A DNA stretch of 64,000 bases, from the NCBI RefSeq assembly GCF_030848495.1, contig NZ_JAVDDT010000003.1, positions 1 to 64,000 of the forward strand. The letters are read 5' to 3'. Numbering within the stretch: the stretch's first letter is position 1; every line of letters starts with the position of its first letter. The DNA comes from Natronospira bacteriovora (GTDB taxonomy: Bacteria; Pseudomonadota; Gammaproteobacteria; Natronospirales; Natronospiraceae). The translations under genes were made by a program, and so were the position numbers. The notes beneath the pieces are model-generated. The model was not told where the DNA came from. It made no database searches and saw nothing but the letters and a program-made list of their open reading frames with translations. This document shows, in pieces, positions 1-9,199 of this stretch.

Positions 1-29
1 CCACCAAGACCCTTTCCAGAGCGGTGATT

Positions 30-138
30 CGTCGGGTTGGTGGGGGCGTGCCCGGAAGCGTAATCAACAGGACGTTGATTTCGCAGCCTACAGGGACGTA
101 CTTGCGGCGGTTCCGGGCACGCCCCCACCAACCCGACG
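30..138. repeat. Perfect 28-bp inverted repeat with structured loop
   Basis: Positions 30-57 and 111-138 are perfect reverse complements over 28 bp and are separated by 53 nt. The loop contains a second, smaller hairpin (AATCAAC at 62-68 pairs with GTTGATT at 74-80). There is no open reading frame of note and no U-tract directly after the stem, so it is not a simple terminator; the secF terminator is separate at 181-214. It looks like a dispersed palindromic element (REP or BIME-like), but only one copy is in this window, so that class is inference. Confidence 0.75.
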
Positions 139-180
139 CCCCTAACCGCTCGGCCCTCCCCGCTTTTCCGCGAAGAACCT

Positions 181-214
181 AAAAAAAGCCCCCGCCTAGG
201 CGGGGGCTTTTTTG
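181..214 (-). terminator. Rho-independent terminator of the sec operon (bidirectional)
   Basis: The stem AAGCCCCCGCC/GGCGGGGGCTT has a minimal TA centre. It is flanked by an A-run on the left and a T-run on the right, so it can work on either strand. It lies just after the secF stop and closes the queA-tgt-yajC-secD-secF operon. Confidence 0.9.
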
Positions 215-234
215 TTGCCTGCAGCAGCCAGGAA

Positions 235-1218
235 TCAGGGCTGCGAGTACGGCGCGGCCTCGCCGTCTTCTTCCTTCTTCGGCGGCAGAAGATCCTCACG
301 ATTGAGATTCATGAGGATCAATGTGGTGCCCGCCACGTAGATGGACGAGTAGGTACCCACGACCACACCCACCGTCAGGGCCAGGGCGAAACCGAAGATC
401 ACCTCACCCCCGAAATTGAGCAGTGACAGCAACACCAGCAGGGTGGTACCACTGGTAACCACTGTTCGCGACAGCATCTGGTTGACGGAACGGTTGGTGA
501 CGTCGATGGCATCGGCCTTGCGCATCTTGGGGAAGTTCTCCCGCACCCGGTCGAACAACACGATGGTGTCATTGAGTGAGTAACCGATCACCGCCAGGAT
601 GGCCGCCAGCACACTCAGGTCGAACTGGATCTGGGTAATGGCAAACACCCCCAGCACGATGACCACATCGTGAACCAGACAGGCAATGGCACCGGGCGCC
701 ATCTTGTACTGGAAGCGAAAAGCCACGTAAATGAGGATGCCAATCAGGGCGAACAGCACCGCCAGGGCACCCTGTTCCACCAGCTCGGCACCCACCTGAG
801 GGCCGACAAACTCCACCCGGCGCATTTCCACCTCCGGGTTCTGGTCACGCAGGGCTGCCAGCACCCGGTCGCTGACCATGGCCTGGGCCGCCATGGCGTC
901 TTCGCCTTCACCGGCCTCAACCCCGCCGGTTTCCGGCCCGAGGCGAATCAGGATTTCCCGATCGGTGCCGAAGGTGGTCACCACCGCTTCCTCGAAGCCG
1001 GCTTCCACCAGGGTGGTGCGGACGGTGGCCACTTCCTTGGCTTCGGGATAACCCACCTCCACCACGAAACCACCGGTGAAATCGATCCCGAAGTTCAGCC
1101 CCTTCACGCCAAGGGCGGCGATGGCAACGACCATCAGTACCACGGACAGGACCATGGCGGGGATGCGCTTGCGCCGGCCGACAAAGTCGATGTGCGTCTC
1201 TTTCTTGAAGAAATCCAT
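235..1218 (-). CDS. secF: Protein translocase subunit SecF
   Basis: Inner-membrane subunit of the SecDF-YajC complex, which uses the proton motive force to help pull preproteins through SecYEG. The 327-aa product begins MDFFKKETHIDF. It has a first transmembrane segment around residues 20-45, the GIDFTGG motif typical of SecF just after it, a periplasmic domain to about residue 145, and then a block of five membrane helices with GYSLNDTIVLFDRVREN (usual D/N signature). Length matches the family. GGAG stands upstream of the ATG. It is the last gene of the operon, 16 bp after secD. Confidence 0.97.
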   Translation of the reverse strand: MDFFKKETHIDFVGRRKRIPAMVLSVVLMVVAIAALGVKGLNFGIDFTGGFVVEVGYPEAKEVATVRTTLVEAGFEEAVVTTFGTDREILIRLGPETGGVEAGEGEDAMAAQAMVSDRVLAALRDQNPEVEMRRVEFVGPQVGAELVEQGALAVLFALIGILIYVAFRFQYKMAPGAIACLVHDVVIVLGVFAITQIQFDLSVLAAILAVIGYSLNDTIVLFDRVRENFPKMRKADAIDVTNRSVNQMLSRTVVTSGTTLLVLLSLLNFGGEVIFGFALALTVGVVVGTYSSIYVAGTTLILMNLNREDLLPPKKEEDGEAAPYSQP

Positions 1219-1234
1219 CAGTTCTTTCTCCGCA

Positions 1235-3088
1235 TCAGATGGCCAGGGCCTTCACCGGACGACCACCGTAGATCAGGTTGATCACGGCCCGGGTGCCGAG
1301 GATGGCGGTAAACATGGAACAGATGATGCCCAGCGACAGGGTAATGGCAAAGCCCTGAATGGGCCCGGTTCCAAAGCTGAACAGCACGATGGCGGCAATC
1401 AGCGTGGTCACGTTGGCATCGGCGATGGTGGAGAAGGCCTTCTCGTAGCCGGCATGAATGGCCGCCTGTGGCGTATTGCCGGCCTTCAGTTCCTCGCGTA
1501 TTCGCTCGAAGATCAGCACGTTGGCGTCCACGGCCATGCCCACCGTGAGCACGATGCCGGCGATGCCCGGCAGGGTCAGGGTGGCCTGCAGGGCGGACAG
1601 GAGGCCGACCACCATCACCAGGTTGAAGAACAGGGCGAAATTGGCCACCAGGCCGAAGACCTTGTAGTAGACCAGCATGAACAGCACCACCAGCAGGAAA
1701 CCGAAGCTGATGGCCATGATGCCGGCCTGGATGTTGTCGGCACCCAGGCTGGCACCCACGGTGCGCTCCTCGATGATATCCACCGGGGCCGCCAGAGCGC
1801 CGGCACGCAGCAGCAGTGCCAGGTTGCGGGCCTGTTCGCTTTCCAGCCCCGTGATCCGGAAACGGTTACTGAAGATGCCCTGGATGGTGGCCACGCTGAT
1901 GACCTCTTCCACCTCGCGGGACTCCCGGACCTCCTCGCCGTTCTCAATGCGGGTCTCGGTGATTCGCTCGCGATAGACCACGGCCATGCCCCGGCCCAGG
2001 TTCTCGCGGGTGGTTTCACCCATGCGGCGGCCACCCTGGGAATCCAGGTTCACCGTTACCATGGGCCGCCCGGTTTCCTGGTCAAAGCCGGTGCCCGCAC
2101 CGGTCAGCTGGTCACCCGTGGCAATCACATCCCGTCGCAGCAGAACGGGGTATCCGTCCCGATGCTGGTAGAGACGGGAACCCACCGGTACCCGGCCCGT
2201 TTCCTGGGCCCGGTAGGGATCGTTGTCCTCGTCCACCAGGCGGAACTCGAGCTGTGCGGTGGCGCCGAGAATGTCCTTGGCTCGGGTGGTGTCCTGCACG
2301 CCGGGCAACTGAACCACGATGCGGTCCGGATTCTGGCGCTGCACCAGCGGTTCAGCCACGCCCAGTTCATCCACGCGATTGCGCAGGGTGGTGCGGTTCT
2401 GCTCCAGGGCATTTCGCTTGGCGTCCTCGATTTCTTCATCGCTGATGCGCACCACGATCACTTCGGGGCGTTCGCCGGCACTGAGGTTCAGCTCGGGAAA
2501 CTCGCGGCTGATGCGGCGAATGGTGGCCTCGCGCTGATCCGCATCACGCAGGCTGATGGTGAGCCCGCGCTCTTCCCGCTCAATGCCGGTGTAGCGGATC
2601 CGGTCATCACGCAGGAGTGTGCGGATGTTGCCGTCGAAGCGCTCGACGGCCTGCTCCACCACGGCATCCATGTCCACCTGCAGCAGGAAATGCACCCCGC
2701 CACGCAGATCCAGGCCGAGATTCATGGTCTGGAAACCCAGGTTGCGCATCCAGTCCGGCATGGCCGGCGCCTGATAGACCGCCACCTGAAAGTCACGGCC
2801 CAGTTCGGCCCGCAGACGGAGCTGAGCGCGATCCTGCTCCTCCCCGCTGGCGAAGCGAACCACGAACTGGCCCTCTTCCATCCCATGGCGGTGAGGGCTC
2901 AGCCCTTCTTCTTCCTCAAGGATTCTCAGGATGCGGTCTCTGGCGTCCTGATTGAGCTCGGCGCGCTCGGTACCACTGATCTGGACGGCCGGATCCTCGC
3001 CAAAGATATTGGGCAGGGCGAGTGCCGTGCCCACGGCAAGAACCGCCACCACCAGCAGGTTTTTCCAGGCCGGAAACTTGTTGATCAT
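1235..3088 (-). CDS. secD: Protein translocase subunit SecD
   Basis: Large subunit of the SecDF accessory complex of the Sec translocon, located in the inner membrane with a big periplasmic region. The 617-aa product has an N-terminal membrane anchor (residues about 9-28), the GLDLRGGVHFLL motif, periplasmic P1/P2 domains, and a C-terminal bundle of membrane helices with GMAVDANVLIFERIREEL. Length and motif order match E. coli-type SecD. It lies between yajC and secF in the same direction, and co-transcription is inferred from the short gaps (46 and 16 bp). Confidence 0.97.
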   Translation of the reverse strand: MINKFPAWKNLLVVAVLAVGTALALPNIFGEDPAVQISGTERAELNQDARDRILRILEEEEGLSPHRHGMEEGQFVVRFASGEEQDRAQLRLRAELGRDFQVAVYQAPAMPDWMRNLGFQTMNLGLDLRGGVHFLLQVDMDAVVEQAVERFDGNIRTLLRDDRIRYTGIEREERGLTISLRDADQREATIRRISREFPELNLSAGERPEVIVVRISDEEIEDAKRNALEQNRTTLRNRVDELGVAEPLVQRQNPDRIVVQLPGVQDTTRAKDILGATAQLEFRLVDEDNDPYRAQETGRVPVGSRLYQHRDGYPVLLRRDVIATGDQLTGAGTGFDQETGRPMVTVNLDSQGGRRMGETTRENLGRGMAVVYRERITETRIENGEEVRESREVEEVISVATIQGIFSNRFRITGLESEQARNLALLLRAGALAAPVDIIEERTVGASLGADNIQAGIMAISFGFLLVVLFMLVYYKVFGLVANFALFFNLVMVVGLLSALQATLTLPGIAGIVLTVGMAVDANVLIFERIREELKAGNTPQAAIHAGYEKAFSTIADANVTTLIAAIVLFSFGTGPIQGFAITLSLGIICSMFTAILGTRAVINLIYGGRPVKALAI

Positions 3089-3134
3089 GATGTGCTACCC
3101 GGATTTCGACTGGGCGCAGCCTCAGGCTGCGGGA

Positions 3135-3461
3135 TTACTTGTCCTCGAAGGTGCCCTTCGGCACCAGCGAGCCAACGGCGTGACGCTGGATCTGCAGCTT
3201 CTGGCCGCCACCAACGTTCAGGGTCACGAATTGCTCGTCCACCTTGTCAATGCGACCGAGAATGCCGCCCTGGGTCACCACCTCATCACCTTCCTTGAGC
3301 GCATCCACCATCTGGCGGTGTTCCTTTTGGCGCTTGGTCTGGGGCCGAATGAGAAGGAAGTAGAACAGGACGATGATCAGGCCCATGAAGACGAGGCTGA
3401 ACCAGGGGTTGCCTTCCGCAGCGGCATCCTGGGCATAGGCACTGGCAATGAAGAAATCCAT
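3135..3461 (-). CDS. yajC: Preprotein translocase subunit YajC
   Basis: Small single-pass inner-membrane partner of SecDF. The 108-aa product has one hydrophobic helix (residues about 20-40, LVFMGLIIVLFYFLLIRPQ) followed by the conserved RPQxKRxKEH stretch. A basic-acidic domain then carries GDEVVTQGGILGRI, the family hallmark. AGGATAACTGTT precedes the ATG. It sits in the standard position between tgt and secD. Confidence 0.96.
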   Translation of the reverse strand: MDFFIASAYAQDAAAEGNPWFSLVFMGLIIVLFYFLLIRPQTKRQKEHRQMVDALKEGDEVVTQGGILGRIDKVDEQFVTLNVGGGQKLQIQRHAVGSLVPKGTFEDK

Positions 3462-3524
3462 AACAGTTATCCTCGATTTAACTAACTGATTTAAAAGACA
3501 ATAAAACCAGGCCCCTCGGGCGAT

Positions 3525-4712
<1,188 letters not shown>

Positions 4713-4725
4713 TCAGGCGGCGATA

Positions 4726-5751
4726 TCAAGCCGGATCCAGCAACATGGCGTCGCCATAGCTGAAAAAACGGTAGGCGGAATCCACTGCATGGCGATAGGC
4801 CGCCATGGTCTGCGGATAGCCGGAAAAGGCGCAGACCAGCATGAGCAGCGTGGATTCCGGCAAATGAAAATTCGTGATCAGGCGATCCACCACCCGGAAG
4901 CGATAGCCCGGCCGAATGAACAGCCGCGTTTCCCCCTCGTAGGGCCTGATCTCACCCCCGGCGGCGGCGGTTTCCAGGGAACGAACCGCCGTGGTGCCCA
5001 CCGCGACCACCCGGCCGCCGCGAGCGCGGGTGGCTCGAATGGCCTTACAGGTGGCCTCACTGACGGACAGCCACTCGCTGTGCATCTGGTGATCGTCCAG
5101 ATCGTCCACCCGCACTGGCTGAAAGGTGCCAGCCCCCACATGCAGGGTCACCCGAGCCTCTTCCACCCCCCGCGCCCGAAGCCTGGCCAGCAGGGGCTGG
5201 TCAAAGTGCAGTCCCGCCGTGGGGGCTGCCACGGCGCCGGGTGCCGCCGCATACACCGTCTGGTAGCGCTCCTGATCCTCGCTGCAATCCTCGCGCTGGA
5301 TATAGGGCGGCAGCGGCATGTGGCCTTCCCGTTCCAGCAGTGCCGAGAGGCTGCCTTCCAGAAGACGGAGCTCGAACAGGGCGTCCTGCCGCCCTGTCAC
5401 TTCAATGCGGGCATCGTCACCAACCCGAATCTCACTGCCCGGGCGCGGCGACTTGCTGGCGCGCACATGGGCAAGACAGCGATCGGCGGCAATGACCCGT
5501 TCCACCAGGATCTCAACCCGGCCACCACTGGCCTTGCGGCCGTACAGGCGGGCCGGAATGACCCGGGTGTCATTGAAGACCAGAAGATCACCGGGGGCGA
5601 GCAGTTCGGGCAGTTCCCGGAAGTGGCGGTCATGAATCTCGCCGCTGGCCCCGTCCAGACACAGCAGACGGCTGGCCGAACGCTCCGGCAGAGGCTGCTG
5701 GGCGATGAGCGCTTCGGGAAGATGGAAATGATAGTCGCTGCGACGTTTCAT
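4726..5751 (-). CDS. queA: S-adenosylmethionine:tRNA ribosyltransferase-isomerase QueA
   Basis: Transfers and isomerises the ribosyl group of S-adenosylmethionine onto preQ1-modified tRNA to make epoxyqueuosine. The 341-aa product begins with the family signature ([18 protein letters not shown], then SRLL). It contains [11 protein letters not shown], the [13 protein letters not shown] block and [16 protein letters not shown] at the C terminus. It is the first gene of the queA-tgt-yajC-secDF operon and diverges from tRNA-Leu. Confidence 0.97.
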   Translation of the reverse strand: MKRRSDYHFHLPEALIAQQPLPERSASRLLCLDGASGEIHDRHFRELPELLAPGDLLVFNDTRVIPARLYGRKASGGRVEILVERVIAADRCLAHVRASKSPRPGSEIRVGDDARIEVTGRQDALFELRLLEGSLSALLEREGHMPLPPYIQREDCSEDQERYQTVYAAAPGAVAAPTAGLHFDQPLLARLRARGVEEARVTLHVGAGTFQPVRVDDLDDHQMHSEWLSVSEATCKAIRATRARGGRVVAVGTTAVRSLETAAAGGEIRPYEGETRLFIRPGYRFRVVDRLITNFHLPESTLLMLVCAFSGYPQTMAAYRHAVDSAYRFFSYGDAMLLDPA

Positions 5752-5812
5752 GGCGGGCGGATTCTACCACTCCCCGACCACGATCGCTGAGCGGGGAAGA
5801 ACCGCTGACATC

Positions 5813-5840
5813 GAGACATCGACGGCCAAGACATGATAAT
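5813..5840 (+). promoter_or_regulatory. Candidate promoter of tRNA-Leu
   Basis: GAGACA (5813-5818), a 16-nt spacer and GATAAT (5835-5840) end 13 nt before the tRNA 5' end. The -10 is good and the -35 is only 4/6 to consensus, so this is a reading of the sequence rather than a firm call. Confidence 0.4.
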
Positions 5841-5853
5841 CTGCCCGCCGCCT

Positions 5854-5940
5854 GCCCGGGTGGCGAAATTGGTAGACGCAGGGGATTCAAAATCCCCCGG
5901 CCGCGAGGCCGTGTCGGTTCGAGTCCGACCCCGGGCACCA
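5854..5940 (+). tRNA. tRNA-Leu(CAA)
   Basis: An 87-nt class II tRNA with the acceptor stem GCCCGGG/CCCGGGC and an encoded CCA end. The D-arm carries GGTAGACGC, and the anticodon stem GGGGA/TCCCC holds the loop TTCAAAA (anticodon CAA). It has a long variable arm and the T-arm GGTTCGAGTCC. The long variable arm is expected for leucine tRNA. Confidence 0.96.
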
Positions 5941-5966
5941 TTCTTCCCAGTGTTCACCGGATTCCG

Positions 5967-6509
5967 ATGAAATTCTGCTCCGAATGCGCCCATCCCGTCA
6001 GTGTCCTGATCCCCGAGGGCGATGATCTGCCCCGCTTCGTCTGCGAGCAATGCGGCACCATTCATTACCGCAACCCTCTGCTGGTGGTTGGCTGCGTACC
6101 CGTCTGGGAAGATCGCATCCTGCTCTGCCGGCGGGCCATCGAGCCCCGGCACGGTTACTGGACGGTTCCGGCGGGCTTTCTCGAAAACGATGAGACCACC
6201 CGGGAAGGGGCGGCGCGGGAAACCCGCGAAGAGGCCTGCGCCGAGGTTCGCGTTGGCAGCGCCCTGTCCATGAGCCATGTGGTGCACGTCAACCAGGTGC
6301 ACCTGATGTATCGTGGTGAACTGGTGGATGGACGCTTCGCTCCGGGCCGGGAGAGCCTGGAAACCGGGCTGTTCACGCGTCAGGAGATCCCCTGGGATTC
6401 ACTGGCATTTCCCAGCGTGCGCTTCTGCCTTGAGCAATACTTCGATGACCTGGATCGTGGTCTGGACGGGTTTCACATTCAGGACGTGCGCAAGCCGGTC
6501 GGACGATAG
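5967..6509 (+). CDS. Nudix hydrolase with N-terminal zinc ribbon
   Basis: Predicted pyrophosphohydrolase of nucleoside diphosphate-X compounds. The 180-aa product starts with a zinc ribbon (C4xxC7 and C29xxC32) and then has a Nudix box: GFLENDE followed by REETREEAC-like residues (G-x5-E-x7-RE-xx-EE). This layout resembles NADH pyrophosphatase-type and ADP-ribose-type Nudix proteins, but the short length and lack of the SQPWPFPxS NudC signature argue against true NudC. The exact substrate cannot be read from the sequence. It lies between tRNA-Leu and fdxA. Confidence 0.85.
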   Translation: MKFCSECAHPVSVLIPEGDDLPRFVCEQCGTIHYRNPLLVVGCVPVWEDRILLCRRAIEPRHGYWTVPAGFLENDETTREGAARETREEACAEVRVGSALSMSHVVHVNQVHLMYRGELVDGRFAPGRESLETGLFTRQEIPWDSLAFPSVRFCLEQYFDDLDRGLDGFHIQDVRKPVGR

Positions 6510-6593
6510 CCCCCTGCCCCCGCCCGCCACTTGTGGCACAATACGCGTCTTCCGATTGAACACGTTTCACCCTCGTCAGGGGAGCCAGACCTC

Positions 6594-6917
6594 ATGACCT
6601 ACGTCGTCACTGAAAACTGCATCAAGTGCAAATACACCGACTGCGTGGAGGTGTGCCCGGTGGACTGTTTCCATGAGGGCCCCAATATGCTGGTGATCGA
6701 CCCCGAGGAGTGCATCGACTGCACCCTGTGCGAGCCGGAATGCCCGGCCGAGGCGATTTTCTCGGAAGACGATCTGCCGGACGGTCAGGAGCATTTCCTG
6801 GAACTCAATGAAGAGCTTTCCCGGGACTGGCCGGTGCTGACCGAAAAGAAGGAGCCGCCGGAGGATGCCGACGACTGGGACGGCAAACCCGGAAAGCTGG
6901 ATATGCTGGAGCGCTGA
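6594..6917 (+). CDS. fdxA: Seven-iron ferredoxin FdxA
   Basis: Small soluble electron carrier binding one [3Fe-4S] and one [4Fe-4S] cluster. The 107-aa product begins [17 protein letters not shown]. It has the cysteine pattern CIKC, C(x4)VCPVDCF, then [12 protein letters not shown], as in Azotobacter FdI-type ferredoxins. The family's acidic C-terminal tail is present and very acidic here ([12 protein letters not shown]-like). The ATG at 6594 follows AGGGGAG. A strong terminator follows the stop. Confidence 0.95.
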   Translation: MTYVVTENCIKCKYTDCVEVCPVDCFHEGPNMLVIDPEECIDCTLCEPECPAEAIFSEDDLPDGQEHFLELNEELSRDWPVLTEKKEPPEDADDWDGKPGKLDMLER

Positions 6918-6942
6918 TCGTCCCGGCATTGCAAGGATTATC

Positions 6943-6979
6943 AAAACCGCCGCAAATTCATTTGCGGCGGTTTTTTTTT
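6943..6979. terminator. Bidirectional terminator between fdxA and the PfpI gene
   Basis: The stem AAACCGCCGCAAA/TTTGCGGCGGTTT (6944-6973) has a TTCA loop followed by a run of T. It stands between two converging genes. The T-run serves fdxA on the + strand, and the AAAA before the stem gives a weaker tract for the - strand. Confidence 0.9.
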
Positions 6980-7006
6980 GCGTCACGGAAAAACGGGAAG
7001 CGGTAA

Positions 7007-7621
7007 TCAGACGGGCTGGCGCCGGTACTCCATATAACGCGCCGTTTCCTCGGCAACAGCTGTTCCCTCCCAACGCTCAAGCAGGTGCAGGGCCGCGTCG
7101 ATTCCGGCCGAAATCCCGCCGGCGGTAATCAGATCCCCTGCGTCCACGAAGCGCTGATCTGCCACCACTTCACAATCCGGCTCAAGCTCGGACAGCCAGT
7201 CCAGATAACGGTGATGGGTGGTCACCCGCCGGCCACGAAGCAGGCCGGCGCGTGCCAGAACCCCCGCACCGGTACACACCGACATCATCAACAGGCTCTC
7301 GACCGCGCTGGCACGCAGCCAATCGAGCAGACGGGGGTTTCCCATCAGGGCGCGCACACCATACCCCCCGGGAATCACCAGGGCATGGAGGCCGCACACC
7401 GAATCGATGGAATGATCCACCCTGATGTTCATGCCACCGGTGGTACACACATTCCCGGCCTGCGGCGCCATCAGAACCGGAGGGCAGGGAGAAACGGTAT
7501 CCGGTGAATGATCCGAGCCGCGACGGGCAACGGAGAAGACCTCGAAGGGGCCGGCGAAATCCAGCACCTCGACGCCATCGAAAACAAGAATGCCGACGCG
7601 TCGTTCCGATTCCCGCACCAC
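7007..7621 (-). CDS. DJ-1/PfpI family protein (isonitrile-hydratase-like)
   Basis: Class I glutamine-amidotransferase-like fold. The product, 204 aa from the GTG at 7621, has the nucleophile elbow SVCTGAGVLARAGLL, the next motif RRVTTHHRYLDWL, and DLITAGGISAGIDAALHLL. This set is typical of the ThiJ/PfpI subgroup that includes isocyanide hydratases and the N-terminal part of some AraC-type regulators; no HTH domain is present here. The frame is open farther upstream, but that stretch overlaps the preceding gene. GTG codons at 7621 and 7618 sit directly after the upstream stop codon, suggesting translational coupling. Substrate unknown. Confidence 0.85.
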   Translation of the reverse strand: MVRESERRVGILVFDGVEVLDFAGPFEVFSVARRGSDHSPDTVSPCPPVLMAPQAGNVCTTGGMNIRVDHSIDSVCGLHALVIPGGYGVRALMGNPRLLDWLRASAVESLLMMSVCTGAGVLARAGLLRGRRVTTHHRYLDWLSELEPDCEVVADQRFVDAGDLITAGGISAGIDAALHLLERWEGTAVAEETARYMEYRRQPV

Positions 7622-7622
7622 C

Positions 7623-9023
7623 TCAGTAATGCCGGGCTCCGAAGACAAAGCCAAACTGCAGATAGCCGGCGACCTCGTTGTCATTGCCGGCCACGCCCAC
7701 GTCGAACTGCAAGGGCCCGGGCGAGAGTCCGAAACCGACTGAGGCCACATCATCGATCAGGTCCGAGGAAGCCAGATTGAAGCGGTAACCGGCCCGGAGG
7801 TGAAGCCAGGAAAGGGGGTGAAGTTCACCGCCGAGCGCCAGAAAGCGGGTCTCGGGACCAAAGCCCATGGGTCTGTTCTCGGTCAGATCCAGATCCGCCG
7901 CCAGGGTGTAGAAACGCCGGTCGTAGCTCACCCCCACCCGAACCTGCGGCTCCAGACGAATCTCATTGCCCTCCACGGTGCCATAGCTTTGCGACAGAAG
8001 GTTGCGGATACTGGCCCCGATCCGCAGCTGCTCGGTGATGGGCATGGCGAAGCCGAGATCCAGGTTCACATTGCTGTGGGTCTGCTCCCGATCTTCAATA
8101 TCCACATCGTCCTCGTCCTGCACCCGGACGATGTAATCATAGGTACTGACTTCCACCTGCTTGGGCGTGAAGCCGACGGCCAGGGTGCGCCCGCCGACAT
8201 TGAAATCCCTGGCCAGCGTCAGACCGAACTCACTCAGCACCGCGCCCTGAAACTGGAACTCCGAGAGGAAGTTGTCAGCCGTCTGTTCATCCGGCAAATC
8301 GAGATCACGACATTCCTGCAGGCGCTGATCGTCCACACCATTGCCATCGGCCGCATCTTCAAGGCAGCCAACAATCCCGGCCGCTTCACCAAAAACCGAG
8401 TCCACGAGATCAAAATCCGCGTCATCCAGCAGGAAAGCCCCGCCCCCGTAGGCGCGGGACTGATAATGCAGGCCGGTACCCCAGCTGCCGATCCGGGTCC
8501 CGAACGCACCGGAGCCGCGCAATTCAAAGGTGACCGGTTTATCGGACATGTTACCCACCAGCTCCTTGAGCTCCTCACGGGTCATGTCCACCACGTTCAA
8601 ATCCTGTGAGAGAAGGTCAATATCAGCCTGAAGTTCATCACTGGTGTTGTACTCGTCATTGTCGATCCGGGTTCGGATCATGCCGAAAGTATCGTTGAAG
8701 GCGCGCAGATCCACCTCGATGCGATCGACGATGTTGGAGTCATCGAACTCATCGAATGCATCAATGAACTCCTCGCGATCCGCGACAGAGCCCCCGACGG
8801 TGGCGAGAGTGATGCCCGTGCTGTAACGACGAAGCCTGGGTGAAGCAAGAGCCGGATTGTAAAGTACCGAATTGGGTCCATGTGCCGTCGCCGTGGAGGC
8901 TCCACCCATGGAAAGCGCCCTGGGATCCGAAGGAAGGTAGGGTTCAGCCAGGGAAACGGCCGGAATTGCCAAGCATGTGGCTGTGGCGAGCAAGACAGCG
9001 GAACGGGCTTTCATGGCACACAT
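7623..9023 (-). CDS. TraF-type outer-membrane beta-barrel protein
   Basis: The 466-aa exported protein has a signal peptide (residues about 4-26, ending VSLAEP). It then has the block DPRALSMGGASTATAHGPNSVLYNPA, seen in TraF_2/PorV-like outer-membrane proteins often annotated as conjugal transfer TraF. The C-terminal half alternates short beta strands (GVSYDRRFYTLAADLDL, HLRAGYRFNL) and ends in a beta-signal-like FGFVFGARHY. GGAG at 7 nt supports the ATG at 9023. No other conjugation genes are nearby, so a role in DNA transfer is not implied. Function unknown. Confidence 0.7.
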   Translation of the reverse strand: MCAMKARSAVLLATATCLAIPAVSLAEPYLPSDPRALSMGGASTATAHGPNSVLYNPALASPRLRRYSTGITLATVGGSVADREEFIDAFDEFDDSNIVDRIEVDLRAFNDTFGMIRTRIDNDEYNTSDELQADIDLLSQDLNVVDMTREELKELVGNMSDKPVTFELRGSGAFGTRIGSWGTGLHYQSRAYGGGAFLLDDADFDLVDSVFGEAAGIVGCLEDAADGNGVDDQRLQECRDLDLPDEQTADNFLSEFQFQGAVLSEFGLTLARDFNVGGRTLAVGFTPKQVEVSTYDYIVRVQDEDDVDIEDREQTHSNVNLDLGFAMPITEQLRIGASIRNLLSQSYGTVEGNEIRLEPQVRVGVSYDRRFYTLAADLDLTENRPMGFGPETRFLALGGELHPLSWLHLRAGYRFNLASSDLIDDVASVGFGLSPGPLQFDVGVAGNDNEVAGYLQFGFVFGARHY

Positions 9024-9142
9024 ATCCGGGCTCCATTGATGCTACATAAGGTGAATCGTATCTCAATTATGGCAACTCTTGCGCAGAAAGGAATGGGCAG
9101 GTGATGGGCGGCGTCGACGCATCGACCGCCGGGAGGGAATGC

Positions 9143-9173
9143 AGAAAGGCCGGCACCCCGAAAGGCGCCGGCC
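9143..9173 (-). terminator. Probable terminator after the DUF4397 lipoprotein
   Basis: On the - strand a 10-bp GGCCGGCGCC/GGTGCCGGCC stem with one G-U pair is followed by TTTCTGC. The U-tract is short, so the call is moderate. Confidence 0.5.
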
Positions 9174-9199
9174 CTGACACTCGTTACTGACTCAAGCGC

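Noticed and set aside
1076-3298. Long + strand frame of 740 codons opposite secD
   Set aside because: Gln/His/Gly-rich translation without family signatures, fully antisense to secD, as expected from GC-rich third positions.
5748-6302. - strand frame across tRNA-Leu and the Nudix gene
   Set aside because: Overlaps a clear tRNA and a gene with Nudix motifs.
7623-9023. A conjugation locus suggested by the TraF-type name
   Set aside because: The domain is an outer-membrane barrel family; no mating-pair or relaxase genes are in the window.
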